The translations under genes and the position numbers were made by a program. The notes under the pieces were generated by a model. It was not told the origin of the DNA, ran no database searches, and was given only the letters and a program-made list of their open reading frames with translations. Positions 36,914 to 48,862 of a stretch of DNA of 57,082 bases are shown one piece after another. Source of the DNA: Ectocarpus siliculosus (Eukaryota > Sar > Phaeophyceae > Ectocarpales > Ectocarpaceae); NCBI GenBank assembly GCA_000310025.1, contig FN649758.1:1134226-1191307 (forward strand), in the 5' to 3' direction. How positions within the stretch are numbered: the first letter of the stretch is position 1; each line of letters starts with the position of its first letter.

Positions 36914-37799
36914 GTCATCGTTCGAGCTTGTTGTTGGCATTTTTGGGTTGAGCAATCGTTCATTCCAGACTCAACCCCAAGTGAACGATCGCTACATGCT
37001 GTTCAAGCGTGGCCTGCCATCTTGCATTCTGAAAGGGGTTGTGTGCTTAGAAGGTTGGAATACGCTTGAGACGAGTCGTGACATAGCTGTGGCGGGATAC
37101 GTCGTTGGGAGCGAAAACATTTCGCAATGTTTCAGTGGACAGCGATAGGTTCGTGGATGGGTGTGGTGCGAAATCCAAAATCCCGACGTTGTAGAGTCGA
37201 CGAAAGATGGTAGACTACGCCTGGACATTCGTCGCGATGAATATTGAAGGCTAGAACCGCAGGAGGAAAGGTGGCAATGAGCCAAGGGTACACGAAAAGT
37301 AAGAAAGAGTGGAAGATCATGCAAGCAATATTCAAGGTTTATCGACTGGCGCAAGAAGAGGTGCGTGAACATCCACACACAACGACCGCGCGAATATTGC
37401 ATTGCCACACAGAATAGCACCAGCGTCATGCAGGTGCCTGACATACGTGGGTTGTTATATTGTGTACTCTTGCTTTCTTTCATGGTTTGGACACATCAGT
37501 AGTGCGTGCGGGTTCAATGATCGTTCAATGGTTTCGCAGTGAAAAATCGTAGCACGTATCTGATGGTTGAATTTACGCGAAGTGCATATTCCGGACACGC
37601 AAGTGATCGTCTTGGGTTTCACGAATCATTTTAGCACGATGCGTTCACCATTTTTCCGCGGAGAGGGGAAAGCGCGAGAGAGGCGATCATCAACCGAGGG
37701 TATTTCGCTTGCTGTCCGGCAATGTAGATGATGGGTATCAATCGCCAGGACACAGCCAATTACCAAGTTGCGAACAAATAGGAAATTCCCTTGGGACGT
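36914..37799. other. no gene recognised
   Basis: The frames here (for example minus 36992-37483) lack domains and splice context. Nothing is supported. Confidence 0.35.
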
Positions 37800-38140
37800 C
37801 ATGGAATATCATCGTGGGAGTCACGCAATATGTTCGTGAGGAAAAAGCCAAGTCAGCACATTTTTGCAGAACCAGGCTATGTACAGTTTTTTCAACTCAC
37901 GTATGTAGGGGACACGCGGCTTGGGAGATGGTGTACAGTAAGTCAAAGGCCGAGGAGAGGCATCACACACAGCATATCACACAGCGTACCACCTCAGTCA
38001 AGCATATAGACCAAGGGTTCTCACGTTCCCAGTTTCACACAGCCGCGCGTATGTAGGGTGACCTCGGTGCGGAAAATAAGCACTCATGTCCCCATTTGGT
38101 TAGTTTCCCAGTACGACATAGGAGGGTTAAGAATCTACGC
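37800..38140 (+). repeat. dispersed repeat family 2, copy 2
   Basis: Aligns by eye with 17935-18275 over about 300 bp with many substitutions and small indels. It is followed at 38185-38225 by a short inverted repeat (CTAAGAACC with GGTTCTTA), which is not obvious at the other copy. Confidence 0.7.
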
Positions 38141-39010
38141 CAAAGCCAAAACTGCGACCATTCGTACCATGACCCTACTGTAGGAACTAAGAACCCCAGC
38201 CTCGGCCGAAACTAAAGGTTCTTAAGAGCGCGCGTCATGTTGCTCTCTTCATGTACATACTCACGTACGTTGGTCCGAAAAAAGCGGGGGAATACATTCC
38301 GGTTCATTGTTTCATGTGTGGTTGCAGGAGGGTGTGTTGCGGTTGTCTGATGTGCGATCATCGGTGTGTGCTACGAGATTGTGGCACGGGTGCATCGAAG
38401 TAGTCTCTAGTGGTGCATCAACGTGACCATGGCTGTTGTCATGGTCTAGCAATGAAATGGACACAGCAGACTCGTGTGTATTCACTCTGCCGCCGGATTG
38501 CTGGATTTTCAAATCTATCTGTGAACCGCAACTTAGTAGTGTTCCGCCGCGCCGCGGGTTGCTAATCTATCTCCCTCTCTGCCTTGCCAGCCATCTGCGC
38601 CAGCCTCGGCTGGACACATTGGGAGACGATGGCCCATCCCCTAGGACTCCCTCGAAAACATGTGGCCGTAACTTTCACGGTACGTCAAATCGATGGGTGC
38701 ATTCCTAACGCGCGTTTTATCGAATGCTGGCTTGTTTGAGTCGACAGCGTAAAATCCTGTGCTCTCGATGTTAGAATAGGGGTATGGGCAGAAAGCACGT
38801 TATCGACATCATTTCGCATTTATTGGCGCCGTAGACACTGGCGTACGGCCCACCCCCGTGCCTCAGCAGCAATATATCGTCTACAACGAGTACCAGTTGT
38901 GCGCTTGCAGACAACCCTTGCAGAGTCGTCAATGGCACAGTACTTAACCCCTTTGGGTCTTGTAGCTCTTTTTTTTTTGCGGGAAAAATGCAAAAGAAAA
39001 ATAGAAAAAT

Positions 39011-39069
39011 AAAAAAGGGGAGGAGAGAGGGCGGGGAGAGAGGGTGGGGAGAGAGGGCGGGGAGAGAGA
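39011..39069 (+). repeat. purine-rich 13-bp minisatellite
   Basis: GGGYGGGGAGAGA is repeated three times (39030-39068), preceded by an A-rich then G-rich purine run. With single C or T interruptions the purine strand extends about 60 bases. G-runs of three to four could support quadruplex or triplex structures. Confidence 0.8.
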
Positions 39070-39332
39070 CAGAAATACAGCAGAAAAAGACGAGTACACT
39101 TCTGTAGACGCAACACCTATCTCCACCCATAGGCCATGAGGGCAGCCCTTGACAGGACGGTGGGCACAGACTGGGTCATAGAAGGGTTGATGCGTGGTCG
39201 CGGTGCTGCCGGTAGGGCAGGCTTGTAGACCTCGAAAATATCAGTCGTCGAGCCGCCTAAATTACTCTATTTTCAGTATATTCAACTGATCAGTGAAAAT
39301 GATCAGTGAGAGGGCTTGTAAGACTCATAGCT

Positions 39333-39434
39333 GGTTCTTGTACTTCTGTACTTGTCTGTTTCGTCCCCAATGTGAGCCCTGCCGGTTCTTGTACTTCTGT
39401 ACTTGTCGGTTTCGTCCCCAATGTGAGCCCTGCC
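39333..39434. repeat. 51-bp tandem duplication (frame-preserving)
   Basis: 39333-39383 is repeated at 39384-39434 with one mismatch. On the minus strand 51 bp equals 17 codons, and the open frame reads EPAGLTLGTKPTSTEVQ twice, with one Pro/Gln change. It is not clear that this frame is translated. Confidence 0.9.
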
Positions 39435-39516
39435 GGCTCACTACAGCTCCTGTGATGTTCCCACAATTCCCACAAGCACGCAAGCACAATCCACCTACCG
39501 TTGCATCAGTGGCTCT

Positions 39517-40110
39517 CTAGGTTCGGGCGAGGTTATGTGTGGGGCTATGATGATAGTGTATGTGTTACTACAGTACTGCTGTATCTTGGGCTCGTCTATA
39601 CTGCTGCTGCTGTGTAGTATAGCTGCTGACATCATTACTGCTGGATCTTGGGAGTGTACGATTTTCAAATTTGGAGGATATGCAGCATACCACGATATCC
39701 TGGCCTGGTTGGGCTTGAAGTGCCCCTTTTCGCTGTCCTCCTGTCTTTCCTGTACTTCCTAGATTCGGGAGAGGGCATGTATGTGGAACTATTTATGTGT
39801 GTCTCTATGAATGGATATGGGGAGAGATTCATTATGGCATTCGCATTTAGAACAGTGTGCATTTTTCGAGTTTTGGCCGTTCCAGGGACGACCTTGATAT
39901 TTCCCGCTGGCACTACGAACGTCTTTTCATTGGTCAACGGGTACGCGGTCGATGTGAATAATATAGACACACCTACCTATTGACTTGTCAACACCTGGCG
40001 TGGAGGGACACAGGGCGGCAACTCCATGGCATGTCACAACACCAGCATTTGCAAAAGATCAAGCAATGATCTGCCAGGATGCCTGTAGACCCAAAAGGCC
40101 AATAGTTATT
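39517..40110 (+). repeat. dispersed repeat family 1, copy B
   Basis: Related to 5325-5665. It contains an internal second version of its own lead motif (TAGATTCGGGAGAGG at about 39761), so it may be two overlapping copies. The portion CATTGGTCAACGGGTACGCG to AATAATA is shared with an intronic block at 46800-46845. Confidence 0.7.
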
Positions 40111-41187
40111 TCAGCGCGCGGGTGCGTACACCAGGACTGCTGCGCGCAAAACACGCTCCTGTGGATCAGTAGAGCGACCCACTGCACACCAACCAAGCTG
40201 GGCTAGCGGTAGCCTTGGTCACGGTAGGTACAGCATGTAGCTAGGCCTAGCGTGGTGGAGTAGCCCGACCCTCAAACTGCTACATAGTTGCGTTTGTTTC
40301 GCGTCTATACCTCCGACTTCGACCCAAAAACTGTTGAAATGGTGGACGCAAGCAAAGGCCCCAGTCCTGGTGTACGCGCACCGGTCCGGCACATTTGTTG
40401 TATGTCTATATTTTCCTTATTTCACGGGGTCCGCGATTTTGCCGGCGTTGCAGCTGTGAATACATATGAACTAGCAGAAAAGATACAATTGTAGCATGCC
40501 GTGACTGCAACAACTTTGCACGGCCGTACAGCGCACGTACATCCAAATCCGCCTTGGCTTCTGTCAACGCTCGACCACCACTCTACCACTCTGAACGGGA
40601 GATCCAGGACGAGCCTTTAAGCTCACGTCAGCGTACATGAACGGGGACATGTCTGTGTTTTCCAACACAAGACGATTTGAGAAACTCATAGAAAATCGGG
40701 ACCGCGGCAAGTAGTGGTGGTCTCTGTGATTCTCCGACGCGAAACATAGCCGAGATTCATGTATCCTAAACAAGGCCACATTCCATTACCGTGGAGCAGA
40801 TACAAGTAGAGGTTCGCGCCGAACGATTCCGTGGGAGGAGGGGTCAATACTATCATACTTCGACCAGAACAAGACACTTTGGGTGCAATTGGTTCACAAA
40901 GTACCAAGAGAAAGCTTCCGACCACTCTGTTCTTACGTCGTATTCCAACAGAAACGTGAAGTTCAACACGAATGCCTGGTTCAAATGTAACATCTGATGA
41001 ACGGCACAAATATTTTCAGGTTAAAGATCACCCTGTCAAAGATCAGCATTCCAACAACAAGGGCACCAGTGGGCGAAAAAGTCGCACATGGGGGAAGGGA
41101 ACTAGCCAACCGTAAGTGAGTACACATAACACCGACTATTGTAGGGACTTAGGCTTTGTCCTCGCCTTCGCATGTGATACCCTCGAC

Positions 41188-42553
41188 ATGCATTGGCGCG
41201 AAAGGGTGGTACTTGGTGTTGGAGTTTCTACAGAAACTTTAGCCCGGTGCTCTCAGCAGAATTGCGATCGTGTGCGTAAGCGTGCATATCTCTGCATGGG
41301 CAATTACCTCGCGAACGCAGCGAAGCGAGCGTTGATGACCATGCCTCCACCTCACGCTGTGGCACCTGCTACGGACAGACAACACACCGGCGAATCCAAG
41401 TCCGCCGGACACAAAGCGAGAAAACGTTTCCTTGACAAACAAACGCGGGACAGAAGAGATGAACGTGGGGAAGGAGATGCGGGAGGAGGAGGAGGAGGTG
41501 GGGCACAAATTAGCAAACGAACGGCCCCAGACGACGGCAAGCGCCCGAGTGAGCGTACTCCTCGTAGCAGGGAAAGCAACGGTATCGCTGGCAAGAGCAC
41601 CGCTCACCCGATTCCGAGCGGGAACCCACCACCACCGACTGTCACGGGAGACCTACTCAAAGGTCAACCAAATTGTCGGGAAGAGATTCAGAGAGCGCGT
41701 GGAACGACGCTGACTCCAGCGATTGACAGCCGGCGGCGGCGGCCACAGTCTGCGGGAGCGACCATGACGACATCGGCCTCCTCCGCAACACGAGCAAGCG
41801 GCGATGGAAGACGAAAGCTGGTATCCCCGGTGACACCGTCAGTGCCACGAGAGGTAATCAAAGACCCCCGGAACAACGTCGACGCACGGGTCAGCGAGGT
41901 CCATGGGATCGCCGGAAATCGCAAAACTAGAGGAAATGTAGTCCCGGCGTGCTGGAGGGGTAGCGTTTCGCCCGGGCGGCGACCTCTACCGCTTGGCAAA
42001 ACCAACGTACCGCCAAATACAACCAAGAAGGTGATTCATTTTGCGTTTTGTGAACGCGTGGGCCCGGACGTTGTAGTCGACACCTATACGGCATCCACGA
42101 ACGTATAGTCGACACCTATACGGCATCCACGAACGTATTGGATTTCGGGGGCTGCCGTATGGAACCCCGGCCAAATTACTCACATCCTACGAATCCCCAT
42201 ATGCCCAGGAGTGCGGCAGATGTGTCCTTCCACCCGCAGTCTCGAAAGATCCACAGGTTCTCATGCCTGCCCTTTTGACTCGAGACAGAATCGATGTTGT
42301 TTCCGATTGGACACCTCGAGAGAAGAACGAAGACTTGTTTTCAATACACCCAATCACTGGCATGTTGATTTTGCACCGCCTGCTTACGAGAAAGAAACCG
42401 GAACCACGGGCAGCGAGCGGCCGCCGCAAGAAGGAAGAGGGGGGAGAGGAGGAGGAGGAGGGCTCCTGGTACGGCACATGGAACAATTCCAGCAGTTGTG
42501 ATGACTTAGCCCTGGGGCTTATCGACAAGGACATGGAGCAGGCGACAAGGTGA
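41188..42553 (+). CDS. unknown basic, low-complexity protein (two exons)
   Basis: The first exon is open from about 41116 (opening at GTG) and contains ATG at 41188, 41296 and 41335; the true start is uncertain. It runs to a donor AAG/GTGATT at 42031 in phase 0. It encodes a basic, proline- and glycine-rich chain (HKARKRFLDKQTRDRRDERG, then a glycine run). The second exon, 42209-42553, follows ATGCCCAG in phase 0. It reads ECGRCVLPPAVSKDPQVLMP, then a mixed segment (RIDVVSDWTPREKNEDLFSI) and an E-rich tract, ending at TGA 42551-42553. A CxxC pair opens the second exon. The last codons overlap a donor-like AAG/GTGATA, so the gene could continue into the exons at 42715-43602. The 42030-42209 intron holds a 32-bp tandem duplication. 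No family recognised. Confidence 0.5.
42074..42137. repeat. exact 32-bp tandem duplication inside an intron
   Basis: 42074-42105 is repeated exactly at 42106-42137 (unit begins TAGTCGACACCTATACGGCA). It lies wholly in the predicted 42031-42208 intron, so the frame it disrupts in an unspliced reading is irrelevant. Confidence 0.97.
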
Positions 42554-42714
42554 TACCTGTACGCTTGTTGCGTCTGCCAAGCCAAACACCATCGTAATAC
42601 ATTCAGTCAGCTCTTACAAACTCATGGTCATACCAAGGGCTGTATGCTATGCATGTCTTCTGAGGAGATGGTGTTCCCAGTGGCTTCCTTCCCATGCTAC
42701 AGTAGTACCCCGGG

Positions 42715-43602
42715 ATGATTCCACCTCCGAAACGTGTTGACGGCTTACCTGGTATGCTGTTCAAGGCGACGTACGGCAATTAACTATGAGACTACATACT
42801 TCTGACGAGCATCTGCTCAACGAGTGAACACCTTTGCAACCCCAGGGTGGGTGACACGCGGCGAGAATATTTCTTGTGGTTATGAGTTGCCGTCAAAAGT
42901 ATTAGCACCTCACGCCGATGCCACTTTGGATGCGCTCGCAAGGGAGAAATCACTCCAGCCTTGTGAAGTTGTCCATTTAATGCAGCGCACACAACAGAAC
43001 TTCAGCAAGGCAAGCGCCCCTATTGTAGGCACACGTACTATAGCACCGTCTCTTTCCCTTTGCCAAACTACAGAATGTTCCACCAGGTAATAGATGAAAC
43101 CCGAGCGGCCGGCGACGCCACCCCAGCGCAGGCGGTTTACAGCCAGAGAGGAAAGCGACCATCCTCTCGCCCGACAACCGGAACCAGTGCGAAACTTTTA
43201 TTCACTCCGGACCCCGCTGGGAGTGACACTAGAGTGCCTTCCTCCTGCCACGACCGGTCTCCGATCAGCATGCACCACCACCAAGGGCAGGCGAAGGCAG
43301 CAACGAACGACAAGTCAACGGCAAACAACCCGAGGAGGAGAGCAACGACTACCGGCAGCCCCGCCGGAAGGAGAAGCGAGTGGAACGAATCCACGCTTGT
43401 GGACGTCCTGCACACCCCAGACGCTCTGCTGCGCAAACACCCGGGTTGGGACGTCACGGCTGGGGCGGGAGGATCGCAGCCTGACGGGCGTTTACGCAAC
43501 CGGGGGGCGTTGTTCTTCGGCGGGTCTAGTACCGCGAGGACCATTACCACTCGAGAGACCAGCAGCGGCAGCAGCAGCGTTGTCGGACGTCGTCACCCTT
43601 GA
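42715..43602 (+). CDS. unknown hydrophilic protein (three exons)
   Basis: Exon 42715-42751 starts with ATG (MIPPPKRVDGLP) and ends at donor GTATGC in phase 1. Exon 42846-43009 follows GCAACCCCAG and reads GWVTRGENISCGYELPSK and onward in phase. It ends at AAG followed by GCAAGC, a possible GC-AG intron; a GT donor at 43024 is an in-phase alternative. Exon 43087-43602 follows TTCCACCAG and encodes a serine/threonine/arginine-rich tail with a less simple segment (ESTLVDVLHTPDALLRKHPG), ending at TGA. All three joins keep frame. The ATG may be internal, because the frame is open for three codons upstream after a TAG. It may be the 3' part of the gene at 41188. No domain recognised. Confidence 0.5.
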
Positions 43603-45216
43603 AAGCGGGCGAGGGGGCTTCGAACTATCTGCGCATGTATTCTTCTCCAGCACGAGAGTGCCGTAGAATTGTTTCACGGGGGTCGTGTGGTATCGCCGGG
43701 AACGCAGTTTTTTCTTATCGTCGCCTCCACTCCCTGTTGCCCAGTGTTCAGTATTGTTGTCGCATCTCAGATTTGTGGTGAAATTAGAAGCCCTTAGACC
43801 TAGAGAGGCCTGCCAATACCTATCAAGCAACACAACTTCTTGGGAGATTAACTGGACATGGGCCACACGGCCATTGACTGCTGCAACCAACACGCACATC
43901 AAACATGCTGAGTCTGTCCAGGATAAGGAAGGAATGAAGACGAAGGCCGAAAAAAAAAAACAGCACTCGATAAGAAAAAAATGGCATCATTCTCTCAACT
44001 ACCGCACATAACACAGGGGTGTGCAGCACGTTAACAAAAAAACGAATTCTATGTCCACCCCGTGTTAACAGGTCAATTCCATGCATTCCGCGAGCAACGC
44101 GGGCGCCCGCCGGCCCACGTTTTTCAAGGCGGACGAACAACATTCCTATGATACAGATTGCCCATGTCTGGACCCTCTCCCAGGAGGTAGCTCTTTCCGA
44201 GGGGGCGCCATGTACAATTCGAAACAGAACTAGAACACCCGATTTCAACCCGATTTCATTCGATTTAGGAGCACTCGCGGGATTCTGGATGCCACCAAAC
44301 CAGAAGGACTGCCCCATTTCGCGGAAACCGCGATTTTAACCAAGCGCAACGAGACCATACTACCCTACCTACAGAGACCGAGACCATTATTACCTACTGA
44401 TAGAGAGAGAGAGAGAGAGAGGGCGTCGCGCCGAAACACTCATCCCCGTTTTGGTGTGTCCGTTTCTCGCCAAAGAAAAAAATCATCGGTTTTTCTCTCT
44501 GCGTCCGCCCCCCCTCTCTCTCTCTTTCTCCCCCTTACTCTCTTGTCCGATTAGAAGTATTTTTTTCGGTTCCGCTCCGCGATTAATCAAGGAGCCGCAT
44601 CACGCCGGGGGGGCGAAACGCGAAACACCCAAGCCGCTCGTCTTTACTGGGTCAACGCAAGGAGCTGCAGGCCTGTTTGGCATGGGAAGGGGGACGGGAG
44701 GGGGAATAATTTGGTTGTCAGCTTGAGCTCCGCACTGTAGCAGCCGCCTCTGTGCCATGCTTATGCCACAGCACGGCAGCGGGCGATTGTGACCTGTCGT
44801 CACCAAATTGAATGCGAGCCCCATGGCGACCGGGTAGGCCAGGGCTACTTGACGACGACACCTAGCTTCCTTGAGTGTTTTCGCGCACGCGCGAGACGGC
44901 ACACCTTAGGCGTGACATCTAACACGAGATCACATTGCCCCTTTCCCGTGGAACGGATAAATGTTTGATCGATATACACAGTTCGATTTTGGGGGCAGCA
45001 GTGTGAAGAGTGAAACCGCTGAACGGCTTTGGCATCTGCACCTCCGGGCGAAAACCCCAACATAAAATTATCAACAACAAAAATATTCACTATAAAAAAA
45101 CTATCGAGGGAACCTGCTGACTCGACATTTTGCGTCCCAAAAACTGAAAATTGACAAATCTCAAAAAGAAAACACACCCAACCTATCCAAAACACGAAGT
45201 GTTATTTATCGTCTGC
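43603..45216. other. no firm gene; GA/CT simple repeats
   Basis: A (GA)n run lies at 44402-44421 and pyrimidine-rich simple sequence at 44505-44545. A plus frame ending near 44726 (LIKEPHHAGGAKRETPKPLV) and a minus frame 44845-45195 are weakly coding-like without splice support. The latter lies just downstream of the coiled-coil gene's stop and could be its 3' UTR. Confidence 0.35.
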
Positions 45217-47021
45217 TCATTCCCGGAAATAAAACTTAGTGTCTGGAGGTTTGTATCTATCGTGTACCACTCTTTTTTCCACTGGAAGACTAACCTCTTT
45301 CATTGGCCAGCCTGTTCGCGCGCGCGGTAACTGCAATACAAAGCAACACACCAAAACACACTTCCGTTCTCCAGCGCCCCGGGTTTTCTTACCAGCAACC
45401 CCTCAACCCCCCCCAAAAAAAGACTCGTCGCGTTCTCTCACTTCTGCGAGCGCTTGTTTCGTCCCAGCCACCCGCCCCAGCCACTCCTCCAGCTCGGCAG
45501 CCACCGCCGCCACCTTGGCCGCCTCCGCGTCCGCCGATCTCTCCGCCTCCTCTGCCAGCACCAGCAGCCGCGCGCTCTCCGCCCGCTTGAGGGTCATCGT
45601 AGACTCTCGGACGAGCTCCGCGGGATCCCGGCCCCCGGGCAGCGGGGTAGTTTCCCCGATCAGATCGCTGCGTTCGTTGTGGGGGGGGGGGGGCACGCAG
45701 ATGTGGGGCGAATCGGTGGGCAGGTTGTTCGTCGCCATTGGCTATTCGAGCGGCCTGATTTGGAAGTCTCCGCCTCGCTGCTGTCTGGGCAGAGAAAGAC
45801 ACCGCGGCGCGATTGTTTTTCGCTTCGGTACAAGGCGGCAGCGGGGGTCTACATGCGTGGCCAATGCGGAAAGGTTGACAGAGGGCACGCGGCGACGGGG
45901 CGCGAAACGCCACCCCGTGCCCAATGCTGCAGCTTTATCGCTTGCGTTTAGCATCTGTGCGTCCGACAGAGGAGTTCATTTGGCCCCAGGGTATCACAGC
46001 ATTTGGCCCTGTATTGTCTGTCTACCAGTGAATCAATCACCTGAGGTTGTCGTTTTGCTGTCGTCTGAGCTGATCAGCCCGCCGCTGCTGCAACTCCAGG
46101 TGCTCCTCTCTTGCCCTCTCCAACGCGAGAAACTTCTCGTTTACCCGGATCCGCTGGCATAGCTTCTCAAACGACTCCTGGAAATGGCGGGATAAACACA
46201 CACACATTCAGCCGCAGATACCGGGAGATTCTTTAAAATCTCTTCAGAAAACCGGTAAATTAAGTTCAGCCGCAGATGCTGGGAACGAATATTTAGAATT
46301 TTCCAAGAAGGGCGGGAGAAGAAGATCCACACAGCGGCGGGACCACCGTTGCAAACGCTTCCTCACTAAAAAGGCGCGCGCGCGGGGGGGGGGGGTCATC
46401 CTTTAACGACAAGGCACTCCGAGACAAATAAAACTTGTACACGCAACAACGACGACAGGACGCCCCCCCCTGTATGCGGGGCCTGGAAACACACACACAT
46501 GCACGCACACTGCTCGGTGGCATTGAGGCTTGTCCTTGTACTTTAGAAGCAGGACACTGTCGTCGACCAACTCCCGTGCCCCCCCTGTCGGCATTACCCT
46601 TTCATTAGAACGCGTGTTGGCGTTTTGCAGGTATCCCGCTTATTGGACAAGCGTTTTCCGTTTTGTCAGCTCGTTACCCCGGTCAATGCTAATTCAACGC
46701 ACACAAAACACATAGCCACAGAGCCTACCCCTTCACGGGGTCCCAGATCCTTGCAGCCTTCACAAGCATTTCGTGTTCTCCACCACACTACTGACGTCTT
46801 TCATTGGTTAGCCGGTAAGCACGGTCGACGCTAATAATAAAGAAAAAAGACACACACACGCACATACACACCTCCGACTTCTCTATGACTTGCGCAACCA
46901 CCTCCGCGGCGAGTGCGGCCGGATCCGCATCCCCAAGCTTTCCTTGGATAGGCCGGACTCGCTTCAGCAGGACGTGGGACGTCAACTTGTCCGCCGATCT
47001 TTGCAAGGCCATGGAGTGCGC
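45217..47021 (-). CDS. coiled-coil protein of unknown family (five phase-consistent exons)
   Basis: Minus-strand exons are 46868-47021, 46511-46584, 46041-46177, 45442-45667 and 45217-45330. Acceptors are ACACGCAG, GCCGACAG, CATTTCCAG, a C-run followed by ACGCAG, and TTGTATTGCAG. Donors are GTATGT, GTGTGC, GTGATT and GTGAGA. Phases 1, 0, 2 and 0 all match. The product starts AHSMALQRSADKLTSHVLLK, continues with GARELVDDSVLLLKYKDKPQ and SFEKLCQRIRVNEKFLALER, then an alanine/glutamate-rich helix (SARLLVLAEEAERSADAEAA), and ends HDRYKPPDTKFYFRE with a TGA at 45217-45219. Leucine, glutamate and arginine spacing suggests coiled coil. The frame is open to ATG at 47043-47045 (MPIENHTQ), directly after an in-frame TGA. 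That ATG may be the start, or an upstream exon may exist. Without the last splice the 45442 exon would stop at 45403-45405. Function unknown. Confidence 0.65.
46795..46845 (+). repeat. intronic block related to dispersed repeat family 1
   Basis: TTTCATTGGTTAGCCGGTAA then CGGTCGACGCTAATAATA matches 39925-39962 closely and 5505-5535 loosely. It lies in the first intron of the coiled-coil gene, close to an exon edge. Confidence 0.5.
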
Positions 47022-47045
47022 CTGCGTGTGGTTTTCGATTGGCAT

Positions 47046-48862
47046 TCAGCATCATTGTACGATTGGTTTTGTTAAATCGTTGATGTACCGACCGTTTCGC
47101 CCGTGCGACGTTCAGGAGATCATAGGTCACATCGCGGGAGGGCGGTTGGTTGGGTTGGTTTGCGTCGGAGAGGAGGGGCTCCGCGGGCTAGCCGGGGGCG
47201 GTATGTCAGTTTATGCAGTGATGTACATTACCCGGGTCAGACCTCTTTACCGACCGCTAACCGAGATCAGCAATCGGCTTTACCGACCGGTAATTTCCGC
47301 CAAAAGCGGGGATGAAAATCGACTGTCCCCGGGGTTTCCAGGTTGTTTTGTTCATGGTGCTGTGTGCTGCTCGGAGCGCTGGTACACCACCCCATAACAC
47401 TGTTGTTTTTCATGCTTTGACGCTGTGACCCCACATGGTTGGCGTTCTGGCACCTTCTTCGTGTATTCGATAGACAACATTCATTGTGGCCTAAGTGAAC
47501 AGCAAGCAGTATACTGAAAAATACCTGGTGTTGACGTGATGACTACAGTACAGAACGCGCCACCACTTAAAGAACCGCTTATTTAACTTGAGGCTAGACG
47601 CTTATTGGTTGCTTCCAACCGAACTGGTTGCGAAACGTCCGTGTTGGGCGACAAGGGCAGAGAAATGTACGTGCCCGAGTTGGACACGTAGCAGAAGGAA
47701 AGGTACAGGGATGTGCTCGAGGCATGGAATAGCCAGGAGAAGACGGTAGCTGTACTGGGGCATAGCAAGTGGGTTGCGGGAAGTGGTATCGATAGGATAG
47801 ATAGACTAGGGAAGATATTATTGAGCCACCTTTGGCAAAGTACTTCGGAGTATATAGGAAGGAACGATTGACCAACGGTGATCGGTCCTGTGGGCACAAT
47901 TATGCGTCCTCTCGAGGACGTGTGGTCAATGGTCTAACCTCTAAGGCATGCGAAACATGACAGAGAGTACGCCCGCCCCCTCCGCGCGTACAGTCATTTT
48001 ATCACGAGGTACTCTCCCCCCCCCGCGCTTCGAATCTGAAACAAACTGTTGTTTGGGTATTATCTTGCAGCCGCCGCGTTTCGGGGCTCCGTTCTTATCT
48101 ACATGCGCATTGGTGCACCATGAGGGCGGGTTCTTGTTCTTAATGCCACGCCGGAACTGAGCACATGTTCTTATGGTCAATTTATTTTATTTTGGATTGT
48201 TTGAGGCTCAAGTCTTAACTCCTGGTAAGTTCTTAAGTGGTGGCGCGTTCTGTACAGCTTTTCGCTTTGGAAACATCTATGGCAACAGGGCGTTGTGTGT
48301 CATAGACATGTTAGTTGGTGTGTGTGTGGGTGGGCAGGATGCAGGGAGGGCTGCTCGTGCGGCTCATCCCTCTCGTCTACAGCTCCACATCTTGACAGCA
48401 CTACATTATCAATCTATCAGTAGAAGGAAAGGAAACATAAATTTCAATAATCAAAGTTCAAGATGAAGGATGATTTTTCTTCAAAGTTTATCACGTTCCC
48501 GTGCATGCATGGCCTCTTCATCTCCTCCCCGAAGAATTACTGGATAGACAAAGAGACGTATCCATACACGAGCCACAGAATCTGTCAACGAGACCATCAG
48601 CAGGTTTCTCCACCATGGGTCTCCTCGAAAGCGCGCCCCAAGAAACCATGGTGGTCTTTCAGTGCCCGTGTGTCAGAGTGTACGTGGTCTGCTACAGCTC
48701 GGGAGGGACTCTGTGTGGAGAGCTACAGCAGCTGCCCCAGCAAGACAACGGCTGAGGGGGGGCCGCAAGTGGGAGGGGGGGGCGGGCGAGGTTTACCGCA
48801 AAAAATTGACTTTACCGACCCCACCTACCCTTTACGTTTTAATTACCGGTAAAGGGTAAGGC
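47046..48862. other. no firm gene
   Basis: A 46-codon plus frame at 48615-48755 starts at an ATG in ideal context (CACCATGG) and reads MGLLESAPQETMVVFQCPCV onward with four cysteines, ending TGA. A longer plus frame in another register overlaps it. Neither has splice support. Simple T- and G-rich stretches surround it. Confidence 0.3.
47905..47990 (-). repeat. tRNA-like SINE family, copy 1 (partial)
   Basis: On the minus strand the core GCATGCCTTAGAGGTTAGAC followed by CATTGACC resembles a tRNA D-arm/A-box. It is shared with 52885-52990 and 56225-56330. The 3' part diverges, and no B-box is visible here. Confidence 0.55.

Noticed and set aside
45239-46162. 307-codon plus-strand frame
   Set aside because: It is antisense to three phase-consistent minus-strand exons with good splice sites.
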